Shown here piece after piece: positions 16,926 through 25,313 of a DNA stretch of 40,672 bases. The number at the start of each line of letters is the position of its first letter. The stretch's first letter is position 1. Source of the stretch: JBFWML01 sp050251635 (lineage in GTDB: Bacteria > Campylobacterota > Campylobacteria > Campylobacterales > SZUA-545); contig JBFWML010000018.1 of assembly GCA_050251635.1 (NCBI GenBank), positions 1 to 40,672 of the forward strand, given 5' to 3'. A program made the translations under genes and the position numbers. The notes beneath the pieces were generated by a model that saw only the letters and a program-made list of their open reading frames with translations, was not told where the DNA came from and did no database searches.

Positions 16926-18442
16926 TCGACGATTTCCTTCTCTTGATTTTCGCTCTCGTGTTTGATGGGGCGCATGGCGGGAAACAGCAGCACGTCGCGG
17001 ATGGTGTCCTTGCCGGTGAGCACCATCACCAGCCGATCGATGCCGATGCCCTGCCCTGCCGTGGGGGCCATGCCGTAGCTTAGCGCCGTGACGTAATCTT
17101 CATCCATATACATTCCCTCGTCGTCGCCCGCATCCTTGACGGCGACCTGATCGGCAAAACGGTTGTACTGATCGATGGGATCGTTGAGTTCGCTAAAACC
17201 GTTGGCGATTTCATAGCCGCCGATAAACAGCTCGAAGCGATCGGCAATGGCCGGATTGTCGTCCTTGCGGCGGGCCAGCGGCGAGATTTCCACAGGGAAG
17301 TCGGTGATAAAGGTGGGCTGGATCAACTTGGATTCGACGAGATGGTCAAAGAGATCGGCCTTTAAAGAGCCGATATTGAACTCCCCTTTGACCGCAATGC
17401 CGTGGCTGTCCAGCAACGCCTTGAGCGCCTTAATGTCCGCAAGCGCCGCCCTGTCCACGCCGCCGATCTTTTCCAGCGCTTCGTCGTAGGTGTAGCGCGC
17501 AAAGGGGGTCGCCAGACTGATCTCATGGCCCCGGAAGTTGATCGCTTCGGTTAGTCCCAGCGAATCGCGCAGGGTGATAAACAGCTCTTCGGTGATGCGG
17601 ATCAGGTCAGCGCAGGTTTTGTAGGCCCAGTAGAACTCGATCATCGTAAATTCGGGGTTATGGGTGGCGTCCATCCCTTCGTTACGGAAACTGCGGTTGA
17701 TTTCGAACACCGCTTCAAAACCGCCGACGATCAGCCGCTTGAGATACAACTCCGGCGCGATGCGCAGGTAGCGGTCAACCCCCAGCGCGTTGTGGTGGGT
17801 GACAAAGGGGCGCGCGTTGGCGCCGCCGGGGATCGGGTGGAGCATGGGGGTTTCCACCTCCAAAAAGCCCCTATCTTCAAAAAAGCGGCGCAGGCGGCTG
17901 ATAATGCGGCTTCTAAACTCAAAGGTTCCGCGCACGTCGGGATTCATGATCAGATCCACATAACGCTGGCGGCAGCGCAGCTCCACATCCTGCAATCCGT
18001 GGAATTTTTCGGGCAGGGGGCGGATTGCCTTGGTCAGGATTTTGAGGCTGACGGCGTGGATCGTCAGTTCGCCGGTGCGGGTTAAAAAACCGTGGCCCGT
18101 CGTTTCGATAATGTCGCCCACCTCGACGAGCTTTTTGAGCTCCTCAAACCACTCGCCCAGTTCGTTCAGGCTGAAATAAACCTGCAGGGGGCCGGACTGA
18201 TCTTCGATGGTGGCGAAGGCGGCTTTGCCCATCAGGCGCAGAAGTTTAATGCGGCCCGCGACGGTGAAGTGCCTGGAAGCGTCGGGCTCTTGGCCTTGGC
18301 CAAGAGCGGCGTGTTTGGCGCGAAAATCGGCGCAGGTTGTGTTGCGCGCCGTCTGGTTGTCGTAGGGGTTTTTGCCCAGCTCTCTGAGGCGATCGGCTTT
18401 ATCGATGCGCTGCTGGACGTAGGTGTTAAGATCGGGAATCAA
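16922..18442 (-). CDS. lysS: Lysyl-tRNA synthetase, class II (LysS)
   Basis: A class II synthetase with an N-terminal OB-fold anticodon-binding domain (VAGRIKLLRLMGKAAFATIEDQ). The catalytic core has motif 1 around FEFRSRIISRLRRFFEDRGF, motif 2 FEINRSFRNEGMDATHNPEF and motif 3 GIGIDRLVMVLTG. I place the start at the TTG at 18442, which overlaps the fur stop (TTGA) and is preceded by AAGGA. This gives 506 residues beginning (M)IPDLNTYVQQRIDKADRL, close to the family length of about 500. The longer open frame would read through the end of fur with no homologous sequence. The second OB/B-domain region and C-terminus appear complete. Confidence 0.95.
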   Translation of the reverse strand: MIPDLNTYVQQRIDKADRLRELGKNPYDNQTARNTTCADFRAKHAALGQGQEPDASRHFTVAGRIKLLRLMGKAAFATIEDQSGPLQVYFSLNELGEWFEELKKLVEVGDIIETTGHGFLTRTGELTIHAVSLKILTKAIRPLPEKFHGLQDVELRCRQRYVDLIMNPDVRGTFEFRSRIISRLRRFFEDRGFLEVETPMLHPIPGGANARPFVTHHNALGVDRYLRIAPELYLKRLIVGGFEAVFEINRSFRNEGMDATHNPEFTMIEFYWAYKTCADLIRITEELFITLRDSLGLTEAINFRGHEISLATPFARYTYDEALEKIGGVDRAALADIKALKALLDSHGIAVKGEFNIGSLKADLFDHLVESKLIQPTFITDFPVEISPLARRKDDNPAIADRFELFIGGYEIANGFSELNDPIDQYNRFADQVAVKDAGDDEGMYMDEDYVTALSYGMAPTAGQGIGIDRLVMVLTGKDTIRDVLLFPAMRPIKHESENQEKEIVE

Positions 18443-18906
18443 CGTTTCTTTTCCTTTTGGCACTCTTCGCAAATGCCGTGAATCTGCAGGGTGTGGCCGG
18501 TAATAATAAAGTTGTGGTTTTTGGCGATGGCCGCCTGACGTTTTTCGATGGTTTCGTCCACGAACTCGATCATCTTGCCGCACTTGTCGCAGATCATATG
18601 ATCATGGTGCTGCTTCATGCCGAATTCGTACTTTTTGCCGCTGACGCCAAAGGAGATGGAGGTCACGATATGCTCGCTCTCCAGCAAAGAGAGGGTGCGG
18701 TAAATGGTGGCGATGCCGATCTTTTGATCGCTAAAAAGCTGTTGCACCTGCTGATGGAGCATCTCCGGCGTAAAGTGGCCTTCGCTTTCGTAAATGGTGC
18801 GCAAAATCGCCTCGCGCTGCTGGGTATATTTAAGGCCGCTGAGTTTGAGCAGGTGCTTAAAACGCTCTAGCAGATCCTCGTAGCTGGTGGTTACTTCCGC
18901 TTCCAT
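18439..18906 (-). CDS. fur: Ferric uptake regulator Fur
   Basis: A 155-residue Fur repressor. The N-terminal winged helix contains KYTQQREAILRTIYESEGHFTPEML and the recognition helix GIATIYRTLSLLE. The dimerisation domain has the regulatory metal ligands HHDHMIC and two CxxC pairs (Cys106/Cys109 and Cys146/Cys149) for structural zinc. It senses Fe(II) and represses iron uptake. The ATG overlaps the cvpA stop by one base (TAATG). In Campylobacter fur is likewise upstream of lysS, so the operon arrangement is old. Divergent Fur boxes were not identified here. Confidence 0.96.
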   Translation of the reverse strand: MEAEVTTSYEDLLERFKHLLKLSGLKYTQQREAILRTIYESEGHFTPEMLHQQVQQLFSDQKIGIATIYRTLSLLESEHIVTSISFGVSGKKYEFGMKQHHDHMICDKCGKMIEFVDETIEKRQAAIAKNHNFIITGHTLQIHGICEECQKEKKR

Positions 18907-19517
18907 TATTTCACCCCCTCCTTGACGGCCTCTTTGGCGGGCTCGATCAGGTTTTGGGCCATTTCGCCCGCCGCCTGCTGGGCGCTCTGTTTCACCGAAT
19001 CGGTGATGGATTGGGTTTTTTCCTGAAGATCGAGCTTGATCAAATAAGAACCCGTTGCGAACAAAACCGGATAGAGCGCGCTGCTGCCCAGATTTTCGTT
19101 GGCCCAGCGTTTAATCTGCTCGGTGCTGCCAAAGGCGTAGGCGATCACTGAAAAGATCAAAAAGACCTTCAGCGCGCCAATCCCGGCGCCCCCGGCCATA
19201 TTCAGCCGCGTTCCGAAACCCTCTTCGCTGTTTTTGGCCCGGGTGGAGAGCAGCGAACCTACCAGCGTCAGCCCCAGCCAAACCGCCAGAAAAACAATGG
19301 CGAAACCCGCCAGCTTCATCACCCCTTCGCTCTGAACCGACTCCATGTGTCCCGCAGCCCAGCTTCCCGCCTCCAAGGCAAAACGCGAACCCAGCCAAAC
19401 GCCCGCCACAATGCCCGCCATGCCGAAAAACTCGCGGATAAATCCGCGAAAAGCGCCCTTAAGGCCCAAGATAACAATCAAAATAAGAACAACAATGTCC
19501 AGATAGTGAAAATCCAC
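18906..19517 (-). CDS. cvpA: CvpA family inner-membrane protein
   Basis: A 203-residue protein with four predicted membrane helices in the first ~160 residues (for example IVVLILIVILGLKGAFRGFIREFFGMAGIVAGVWLG), then a soluble amphipathic C-terminus rich in Lys, Glu and Gln. The motif LKGAFRGFIREFFGMAGI is the CvpA-family signature. E. coli CvpA was named for colicin V production and affects envelope homeostasis. Its role here is unknown. The GTG start at 19517 lies 3 bases after the stop of the GGDEF-like gene, and its stop overlaps fur. Confidence 0.88.
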   Translation of the reverse strand: MDFHYLDIVVLILIVILGLKGAFRGFIREFFGMAGIVAGVWLGSRFALEAGSWAAGHMESVQSEGVMKLAGFAIVFLAVWLGLTLVGSLLSTRAKNSEEGFGTRLNMAGGAGIGALKVFLIFSVIAYAFGSTEQIKRWANENLGSSALYPVLFATGSYLIKLDLQEKTQSITDSVKQSAQQAAGEMAQNLIEPAKEAVKEGVK

Positions 19518-19520
19518 CCG

Positions 19521-20465
19521 CTACTCCTCGATAATATGCACGCCGTTACCCGGCTGGCCCGCCAGCGAATCGAGCGCGTTTTCCGCCCGCGCGCGCATCG
19601 CTTCGGGGGCGTCACCCGCGTGGTGGGGTATGATGACGATGCTGATGGTCACGTTGATGACCTTTTCGGAGTAAACCAATTTGCTCACTTCGACGCGGTG
19701 GCGCACCCGCTCGGCGGCGGCATGAACGCCGGGTTTATCCATGCGGTTAAACACCACGGCAAAGGTCGGCTCGCCGTAGCGGTAGATGCGGTTTTCGGCG
19801 CGGATGGTGTTTTGCAGGCTTTTGGCCATAAACAAAAGCACCTTCTCCATGACCACGTAGCCGTATTCGTCCTTGAGCCTGTCGTAGTCGTCGATGCTCA
19901 CCAGCGACAGCCACAGATCGAGGTTTTTGTCCTGACCCGCTTCGAGAATCTGTTCGAGCTGGCGTTTGAGCAAAACAGGCGTGCGAAGGCGGGTGAGCGG
20001 ATCGATAAAGGTCTCCAGCTCGACCTTTTCCAGATCGTCTTCGAGCTTGAGGATGGTCATTTCCGCTTTTTTGATTTCGTCCGACAGGCTGCTGTAGTTC
20101 TGACGCAGCTCCTCAAGGATAGAGAGCGGAATCAGGGTTTCGGATTCGAGGTTTTTCAGATCCAAGATTGCGCCCTGATCGGAGGCGATATTCTTCAGAC
20201 GCGAGGTTGAGGTGGTGTATTCGTGGATGGTGCTTCTGGCCAGCGCAACGGACTCTTCGAGGCTCTTTTCCTGCTTGGCGGCGGCGTCAATACGGCCTAG
20301 GCGGGCCATCACTTCGGCGATCGCTTCGCCGTCGCGGGCACCGGCCACTTCCATAAAGGCCTTCGCATAATAGGGCGGCAAAGGGGGCGTGGCGGTCTTT
20401 TCCAGAAGCGCCAGCGCCTCCTTGCAGAGCTCCTTAATCAGCAGATTCGCTTCGCTGGGAACCAT
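19521..20465 (-). CDS. Coiled-coil protein with degenerate GGDEF domain
   Basis: A 314-residue soluble protein. Residues 1-110 are helical. A coiled coil follows (about 115-152: LEELRQNYSSLSDEIKKAEM...DDLEKVEL) and leads into a diguanylate-cyclase-like domain beginning FIDPLTRLRTPVLLKRQLEQIL. SIDDYDRLKDEYGYVVMEKVL keeps the first metal-site Asp. The A-site loop that should read GG(D/E)EF is YGEPTF (230-235), so cyclase activity is unlikely. It may be a c-di-GMP or protein-binding scaffold. The ATG at 20465 heads the twelve-gene minus-strand run, and a TATAAT on that strand lies at 20526-20531. Confidence 0.85.
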   Translation of the reverse strand: MVPSEANLLIKELCKEALALLEKTATPPLPPYYAKAFMEVAGARDGEAIAEVMARLGRIDAAAKQEKSLEESVALARSTIHEYTTSTSRLKNIASDQGAILDLKNLESETLIPLSILEELRQNYSSLSDEIKKAEMTILKLEDDLEKVELETFIDPLTRLRTPVLLKRQLEQILEAGQDKNLDLWLSLVSIDDYDRLKDEYGYVVMEKVLLFMAKSLQNTIRAENRIYRYGEPTFAVVFNRMDKPGVHAAAERVRHRVEVSKLVYSEKVINVTISIVIIPHHAGDAPEAMRARAENALDSLAGQPGNGVHIIEE

Positions 20466-20525
20466 TGGCGCCCCTTTCCGTTTTCTCGCGGTTAAACCGT
20501 TTGCTCACATGGGCTTTTGGCCGCG

Positions 20526-20531
20526 ATTATA
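20526..20531 (-). promoter_or_regulatory. Probable -10 box (TATAAT) for the fur-lysS-glyA run
   Basis: Read on the minus strand, 20531-20526 is a perfect TATAAT, about 60 bases before the first ATG of the run (20465). No convincing -35 is seen at 16-18 bases. It is back to back with the plus-strand TATAAT at 20561-20566, so the two promoters would overlap in the gap between divergent genes. Confidence 0.5.
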
Positions 20532-20538
20532 CACCCCT

Positions 20539-20566
20539 TTGTCTGAAAGCGATTGGGGGTTATAAT
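20539..20566 (+). promoter_or_regulatory. Probable sigma-70 promoter of mqnC, giving a nearly leaderless mRNA
   Basis: TTGTCT (20539-20544) and TATAAT (20561-20566) are separated by 16 bases. Transcription would start near 20573, immediately before the mqnC ATG at 20574. No Shine-Dalgarno sequence precedes that ATG, which is consistent with leaderless translation. Confidence 0.5.
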
Positions 20567-20573
20567 CCGCGCC

Positions 20574-21626
20574 ATGTCAAAACGCATGAGCCGCGAAGAG
20601 GCGTTAACACTTCTAAAAACCGCCAACCTCAAAACCCTGGGCCGCGCCGCGTTGGAGCGCAAACGCGAACTGCATCCGGGCCGCGTCACCACCTTTGTGA
20701 TCGACCGCAATATCAACTACACCAATATCTGCCACGTGGGGTGCAAATTTTGCGCCTTTCACGTCACCCTCAACGAAGCGGGCGGTTATGTGCTGCCCTA
20801 CGAAACGATCGATGCAAAAATCGAAGAGCTGATCGCCATCGGCGGGACGCAGATTCTGTTTCAGGGCGGGGTGCATCCCAAGCTAAAGATTGACTACTAC
20901 GAAGATCTGGTCGATCATATTCACCAAAAGTTCCCCGCGATCGACATCCACGGTTTTTCGGCGGTGGAGATCGAATATATCAGCCGCCTGAGCAAAATTT
21001 CGACCCGCGAGGTGCTTTCGCGCCTGCAGGCCAAGGGCATGAAGAGTATGCCCGGCGCGGGGGCGGAAATCTTAAGCGATCGGGTTCGCGCCTATGTCAG
21101 CCCCAACAAGGTCGATACCGCCGGATGGCTGCGGATTCACAAAGAGGCGCACGAACTGGGCATGACCACCACGGCGACAATGGTCTTTGGCCTAGGTGAG
21201 AGCGACGAAGAGATTGTCGATCACCTTGACTGCCTACGGCAGTTGCAGGACGAAACCGGTGGTTTTACGGCCTTTATTTTGTGGAGTTACCAACCCGACA
21301 ACACGCCGCTGCAGCAAGAACGGCCCGATCTGACCAAACAAAGCTCCAACCGCTACCTGCGGCTTTTGGCGCTGAGCCGCTTGTATCTGGATAATTTCAA
21401 AAATATCCAATCCAGTTGGGTCACGCAAGGCTCGCATATCGGCCAGTTGGCGCTGCGTTTCGGCGCGAACGATCTGGGCAGCACCATGATGGAAGAGAAC
21501 GTTGTGGCGGCGACCGGATGCAGCAACCGCATGGTGAGCAGCGAAATGGTGGCGCTGATCAAAGGGGTGGGGGAGATTCCCGCGCAACGCAACACCCGCT
21601 ACGAACGGCTAAGGATTTTTGAATGA
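20574..21626 (+). CDS. mqnC: Cyclic dehypoxanthinyl futalosine synthase MqnC (radical SAM)
   Basis: A 350-residue radical SAM enzyme of the futalosine route to menaquinone, cyclising dehypoxanthinyl futalosine. The 4Fe-4S motif CHVGCKFC gives Cys53, Cys57 and Cys60. Family stretches include LFQGGVHPKLKIDYYEDL, SMPGAGAEILSDRVR, TTTATMVFGLGES and LGSTMMEENVV. Menaquinone is the standard respiratory quinone of Campylobacterota, which use this pathway. I place the start at the ATG at 20574 (MSKRMSREEAL); an ATG at 20586 is the alternative. The upstream frame to 20553 would overlap the promoter. Its stop overlaps the next gene (ATGA). Confidence 0.95.
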   Translation: MSKRMSREEALTLLKTANLKTLGRAALERKRELHPGRVTTFVIDRNINYTNICHVGCKFCAFHVTLNEAGGYVLPYETIDAKIEELIAIGGTQILFQGGVHPKLKIDYYEDLVDHIHQKFPAIDIHGFSAVEIEYISRLSKISTREVLSRLQAKGMKSMPGAGAEILSDRVRAYVSPNKVDTAGWLRIHKEAHELGMTTTATMVFGLGESDEEIVDHLDCLRQLQDETGGFTAFILWSYQPDNTPLQQERPDLTKQSSNRYLRLLALSRLYLDNFKNIQSSWVTQGSHIGQLALRFGANDLGSTMMEENVVAATGCSNRMVSSEMVALIKGVGEIPAQRNTRYERLRIFE

Positions 21627-22909
21627 TCCGCTTTTTGATTGCAACGATTTTGATACAAGGATGGTTAATGGCCGCAACAACGGTGGAGACGCTGAAAATC
21701 GGCAAAATCGAGGTGCCGCTGATCGCCGAAGAGGACGGGACGCTGCCGATTATTTCGATGCAGCTGGTTTTTTCCGCCAGCGGCGCGATTATGGACGGCA
21801 AACATCCGGGACTGGCGGCCCTGAGCGCCGATCTCTTGGAAGAAGGCACCAAAAAGCTGGGTTCCGTGGCCTTCGCCCGCGAACTGGAAGAGCGGGCGAT
21901 CCGCCTGAACGTGGACGCGGGACGCGAAACCTTTGTGTTTGAGCTGAGCGCGCTTAAAGAGCAGTTCGAGCCGGGGCTCAAGCTGCTGATCGACCTGCTT
22001 AAGGAGCCCAACCTCACGCCCGAAACGCTGGAAAAGATCAAGGGCCAGAGCATCGGCGAACTGCAGCGCCGGGAGAGCGACTTTGACTATGTGGCTTCGC
22101 GGGGTTTGAGCGGCCTGATGTACGAAGGCACGCCGCTGGAGCATCCTTCGCAGGGGACGGTGCAAAGCGTACAGGCGATTACCCTTGAGCAGATTGCCGC
22201 GTTTTTGAAAACCGCGCTGGTGCAGGAACGGGCGATTGTGCTTTTTGGCGGCGATTTTAACCGCACACAGGCCCACGAATGGAGCCGCAAGCTAGTAGGT
22301 GCGCTGGGTTCGGGGCAACGGGCCGAACTGCCCAAGATTGAGGCGATCAAAACCCCCAAAGAGAAGCTGATCACCCGCGAAAGCGAACAGGCCTATGTGT
22401 ACTTTGGCAGCCCGTTTTATATGGACGCGGCGGATGACGAAGCCTACAAAGCGACCGTGGCGTCCTATATTCTGGGCGGCGGGGGATTTGGATCGCGCAT
22501 TATGGAGGAGGTGCGCGTTAAACGCGGGTTTGCCTACAGCGCCCACGGCCGCGTTAATCTGGGGCTGAGCAGCAGCAGTTTTAGGGGCCATTTGCAAACC
22601 AAGCCGGAAAACCGCGAGGCGGCCACGGTGGTGGTCAAAGAGGTCATTGCCGAGTTTGTCAAAAAGGGCGTGAGCGAAAAGGAGCTCAAAGAGGCCAAAC
22701 AGTTTTTGCTGGGTGCCGAACCGCTGCGCACGGAAACGATGAGCCAGCGGCTTAGCCGCGCCTTTAACGACTTTTACCGGGGCAAAGAGCTGGGCTGGAG
22801 CCAAAGCCAACTGGCCAAAATCGAAACCCTGAGCGTCAAGGAACTCAACGCCTTTATCGCCGCCCATCCCGAAATTCTTGAGCTAAGCTTTTTTGTCGTA
22901 ACCAAATGA
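21623..22909 (+). CDS. M16-family peptidase homologue lacking the HxxEH zinc site
   Basis: A 428-residue protein with a signal-like N-terminus (MIRFLIATILIQGWLMAATT), so it is probably periplasmic. It has the two tandem M16 domains. Where active members have GLAHFLEH, this protein has GLAALSADLLEEGT, so the His, Glu and His ligands are all replaced. The C-terminal domain keeps GGGGFGSRIMEEVRVKRGFAYS, including the Arg/Tyr pair typical of the non-catalytic partner of M16B heterodimers. It likely needs a catalytic partner elsewhere or acts as a chaperone-like binder. It overlaps both mqnC and recG by 4 bases. Campylobacter has a similar protein annotated as zinc protease. Confidence 0.88.
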   Translation: MIRFLIATILIQGWLMAATTVETLKIGKIEVPLIAEEDGTLPIISMQLVFSASGAIMDGKHPGLAALSADLLEEGTKKLGSVAFARELEERAIRLNVDAGRETFVFELSALKEQFEPGLKLLIDLLKEPNLTPETLEKIKGQSIGELQRRESDFDYVASRGLSGLMYEGTPLEHPSQGTVQSVQAITLEQIAAFLKTALVQERAIVLFGGDFNRTQAHEWSRKLVGALGSGQRAELPKIEAIKTPKEKLITRESEQAYVYFGSPFYMDAADDEAYKATVASYILGGGGFGSRIMEEVRVKRGFAYSAHGRVNLGLSSSSFRGHLQTKPENREAATVVVKEVIAEFVKKGVSEKELKEAKQFLLGAEPLRTETMSQRLSRAFNDFYRGKELGWSQSQLAKIETLSVKELNAFIAAHPEILELSFFVVTK

Positions 22910-24708
22910 CCTTTGCCGCCGCCGACCTTGAGAAGCTTGCGAAACTCAAGGTCGGCAGCCCGCTTTCTTTGGCCCTACTGGTTCCCCACAGCTACCGTGA
23001 TTTGCGTTTAACTCCCGCGCCCGTCAACGGGGCCGATCAGGCCACCGAGGTGCAGGTTTTAAGCACCCACAACACTCCAAAACGGTTTGTCGCCAAGCTG
23101 TATAGCCAGACATGGGAGTGCCCGGTCGATGCGGTCTATTTCCATGCGAAGCAATGGCAAAAGGCGCAGTTTTTTAAAGGGGCCGAACTTTTGCTCTATG
23201 GCCGTGTTCAAGAGGGTTTCGGCCCAGTCCAACTGGTGCAACCGGTCAAACTCACATCTGCTTTAGGCATTACACCGATCTACAAAACGCCGCTGCAAAA
23301 CCGCACGGTTTTAGAGCTGATGAAGCGGTATGTCACGGTTGAGGCTTTGGAGGCCGAAGGGCTGCCCCGATCGGTCGCTGCCAAACTGCACGAAATCCAC
23401 TTTCCGGCAACCGTTCCCACCCTGCCCTTTGCGGGCGAAACCCTGCGGGCGCTGAAATACGCCGAGATTTTCCGCTTCCTAAAAGGGCTTTCCACCAGAC
23501 GGCGCGATCTGAGCGCGATCGCCGCGATCAGGGCCGACCCCAGGCCGTTTATCGAGAGCCTACCCTTTAAACTGACCAGCGATCAGCTTCGCGCGATCGA
23601 AGCGGCGCGGCAGGATTTGGCCCGCGAGATTCAGGCCAAACGGCTGATTATCGGCGATGTGGGGTGCGGCAAAACGCTGGTGATGCTGGCGATCGCGTTT
23701 ATGGTGGGGGAGCGCAAAACGGTGTTGATGGCCCCCACCACCCTGCTGGCCAATCAGCTTTATGAAGAGGCGCAGAAGTTTCTGGGCCGGTTTTTGCCAT
23801 TGGCGCTCGTCACCCAAAAAACCAAAACCGACGCAGGCGATCTGGCTAACGCCGCGCTAATTATCGGCACCCACGCCCTGCTCTACCGAGAACTGCCCCA
23901 AGCGGCCTGCGTCATGGTGGACGAACAACACCGCTTCGGCACCGCGCAACGCAAACGGCTGGCGGATATGACCGCGGGCGACGGCGGCAAAAAACCGCAC
24001 TTTTTTCAGTTTTCGGCCACGCCGATCCCAAGAACGCTGGCGATGATCCAAAGCACACTGCTCGACATCTCCGCCATCCGCGAAATGCCCTTTAAAAAAC
24101 AGATTCAAACCCGCGTGATCGACCGCGCCCATTTTAAAGAGCTGATCGCCCATATTCAGGCGCAGATTGGCGAGGGCAATCAGGTGCTGATCGTGTATCC
24201 ACACATTGAAGAGAGCGACCACACCGACTACCAAAGCCTAGAGGAAGCGCAGGGGTTCTGGCAAAAACACTTTACGGGCGTGTTTGTCACCCACGGGCGC
24301 GATAAAGACAAAGAAGATGTGCTGCTAAGCTTCCGCGAAGGGGGCCATATTCTGCTGGCAACGACGGTTGTAGAGGTGGGCATCAGCCTGCCGCGCCTCA
24401 CAACAATCGTAATCGCCGGGGCCGAACGGCTGGGACTGGCCACACTGCACCAACTGCGCGGCCGCGTGGGGCGCATGGGCCAACAAAGCTGGTGTTTTTA
24501 CTACACAAACAAACCCGACAACGACCGCCTAAACGAACTGGCAAACACCCTAGACGGCTTCGCCGTGGCCGAGCTGGATCTAAAAACACGCTCCAGCGGC
24601 GATCTGCTCGAAGGCATTTTGCAAAGCGGCCAAAGTTTTAACTGGTTTGATATGGCGACGGATGGGGAGATTTTGGGGGAGGTGAAGCACAGCCTGAGCA
24701 ATCCGTAG
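22906..24708 (+). CDS. recG: ATP-dependent DNA helicase RecG
   Basis: A 600-residue superfamily 2 helicase that remodels stalled forks and Holliday junctions. An N-terminal wedge/OB domain covers about residues 45-130. Walker A is GDVGCGKT near 249-256, motif II is the RecG-type DEQHRFG near 338, motif III is FSATPIPRTLAM, and motif VI is LHQLRGRVGR. Length is about 90 residues below E. coli RecG (693), mostly at the N-terminus, which I believe is usual in Campylobacterota. The ATG overlaps the preceding stop (ATGA). The C-terminus is convergent with the 24732 gene, 23 bases apart, and no terminator hairpin is obvious. Confidence 0.96.
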   Translation: MTFAAADLEKLAKLKVGSPLSLALLVPHSYRDLRLTPAPVNGADQATEVQVLSTHNTPKRFVAKLYSQTWECPVDAVYFHAKQWQKAQFFKGAELLLYGRVQEGFGPVQLVQPVKLTSALGITPIYKTPLQNRTVLELMKRYVTVEALEAEGLPRSVAAKLHEIHFPATVPTLPFAGETLRALKYAEIFRFLKGLSTRRRDLSAIAAIRADPRPFIESLPFKLTSDQLRAIEAARQDLAREIQAKRLIIGDVGCGKTLVMLAIAFMVGERKTVLMAPTTLLANQLYEEAQKFLGRFLPLALVTQKTKTDAGDLANAALIIGTHALLYRELPQAACVMVDEQHRFGTAQRKRLADMTAGDGGKKPHFFQFSATPIPRTLAMIQSTLLDISAIREMPFKKQIQTRVIDRAHFKELIAHIQAQIGEGNQVLIVYPHIEESDHTDYQSLEEAQGFWQKHFTGVFVTHGRDKDKEDVLLSFREGGHILLATTVVEVGISLPRLTTIVIAGAERLGLATLHQLRGRVGRMGQQSWCFYYTNKPDNDRLNELANTLDGFAVAELDLKTRSSGDLLEGILQSGQSFNWFDMATDGEILGEVKHSLSNP

Positions 24709-24731
24709 ACTGTGTTAACTTGTGCCATCTG

Positions 24732-25295
24732 CTACTTTTTAGATTGTTGAGCCTGCCAATGCGACTCAATGATCGCATTACCCATTGCCACCACTTCATT
24801 CCACTTCTCATTGGGAGCTTCAAACATCATTCTTAGACAAACATCATTTTCGTTGTCGCCCAGAAGAATATACCGGGCCGTGGCTTCATTGTCTGCGACC
24901 GTTACGCCGAAGCCAATCAAGTGATTGTCTTTAAAGGTGTACGGTTGAGCGATAACCTTTTTCCCCATATTGTTGGCTAGATTGAGAATCATATTCTTGG
25001 CGTTGTCGGACGGAGTTAGCTTTAGGGGGTTCTGAATGGCGCTTGTGCTGCACTTTGGAATATAGTGGAGCGAAAAACCAATTTTGAACCTCCCGTTTTC
25101 ATCAAATTTGTCTTTCGTAACATAATATGAAAGCGCGTCATTCTCAAATCGTTGCTCAAAAAACCATTCTTTTGGTACCCTGAAATATGTATTCAAATTC
25201 TTCAACCAATACTCTGGCGCATCGGGACTTTCGGTTATTTTTTCTGCGGCACCCAAAAACAGGACTATGGAAATAAAAAAAACTATTCTTCTCAC
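24732..25295 (-). CDS. Putative secreted protein, AT-rich orphan
   Basis: A 187-residue protein with an N-terminal signal peptide (MRRIVFFISIVLFLGAAEK) and a hydrophilic mature part with one Cys pair separated by about 80 residues. I recognise no domain. Its DNA is markedly poorer in GC than its neighbours: sampled lines are 32-43 % against 57-63 % elsewhere. Codon use therefore differs, pointing to recent acquisition. It lies 18 bases after the transglutaminase-like gene and is the last gene before the convergent recG. The reading frame looks real: it has signal peptide, start and stop, and no internal break. Confidence 0.6.
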   Translation of the reverse strand: MRRIVFFISIVLFLGAAEKITESPDAPEYWLKNLNTYFRVPKEWFFEQRFENDALSYYVTKDKFDENGRFKIGFSLHYIPKCSTSAIQNPLKLTPSDNAKNMILNLANNMGKKVIAQPYTFKDNHLIGFGVTVADNEATARYILLGDNENDVCLRMMFEAPNEKWNEVVAMGNAIIESHWQAQQSKK

Positions 25296-25313
25296 AAGAA
25301 CCCTTTATTGTAT

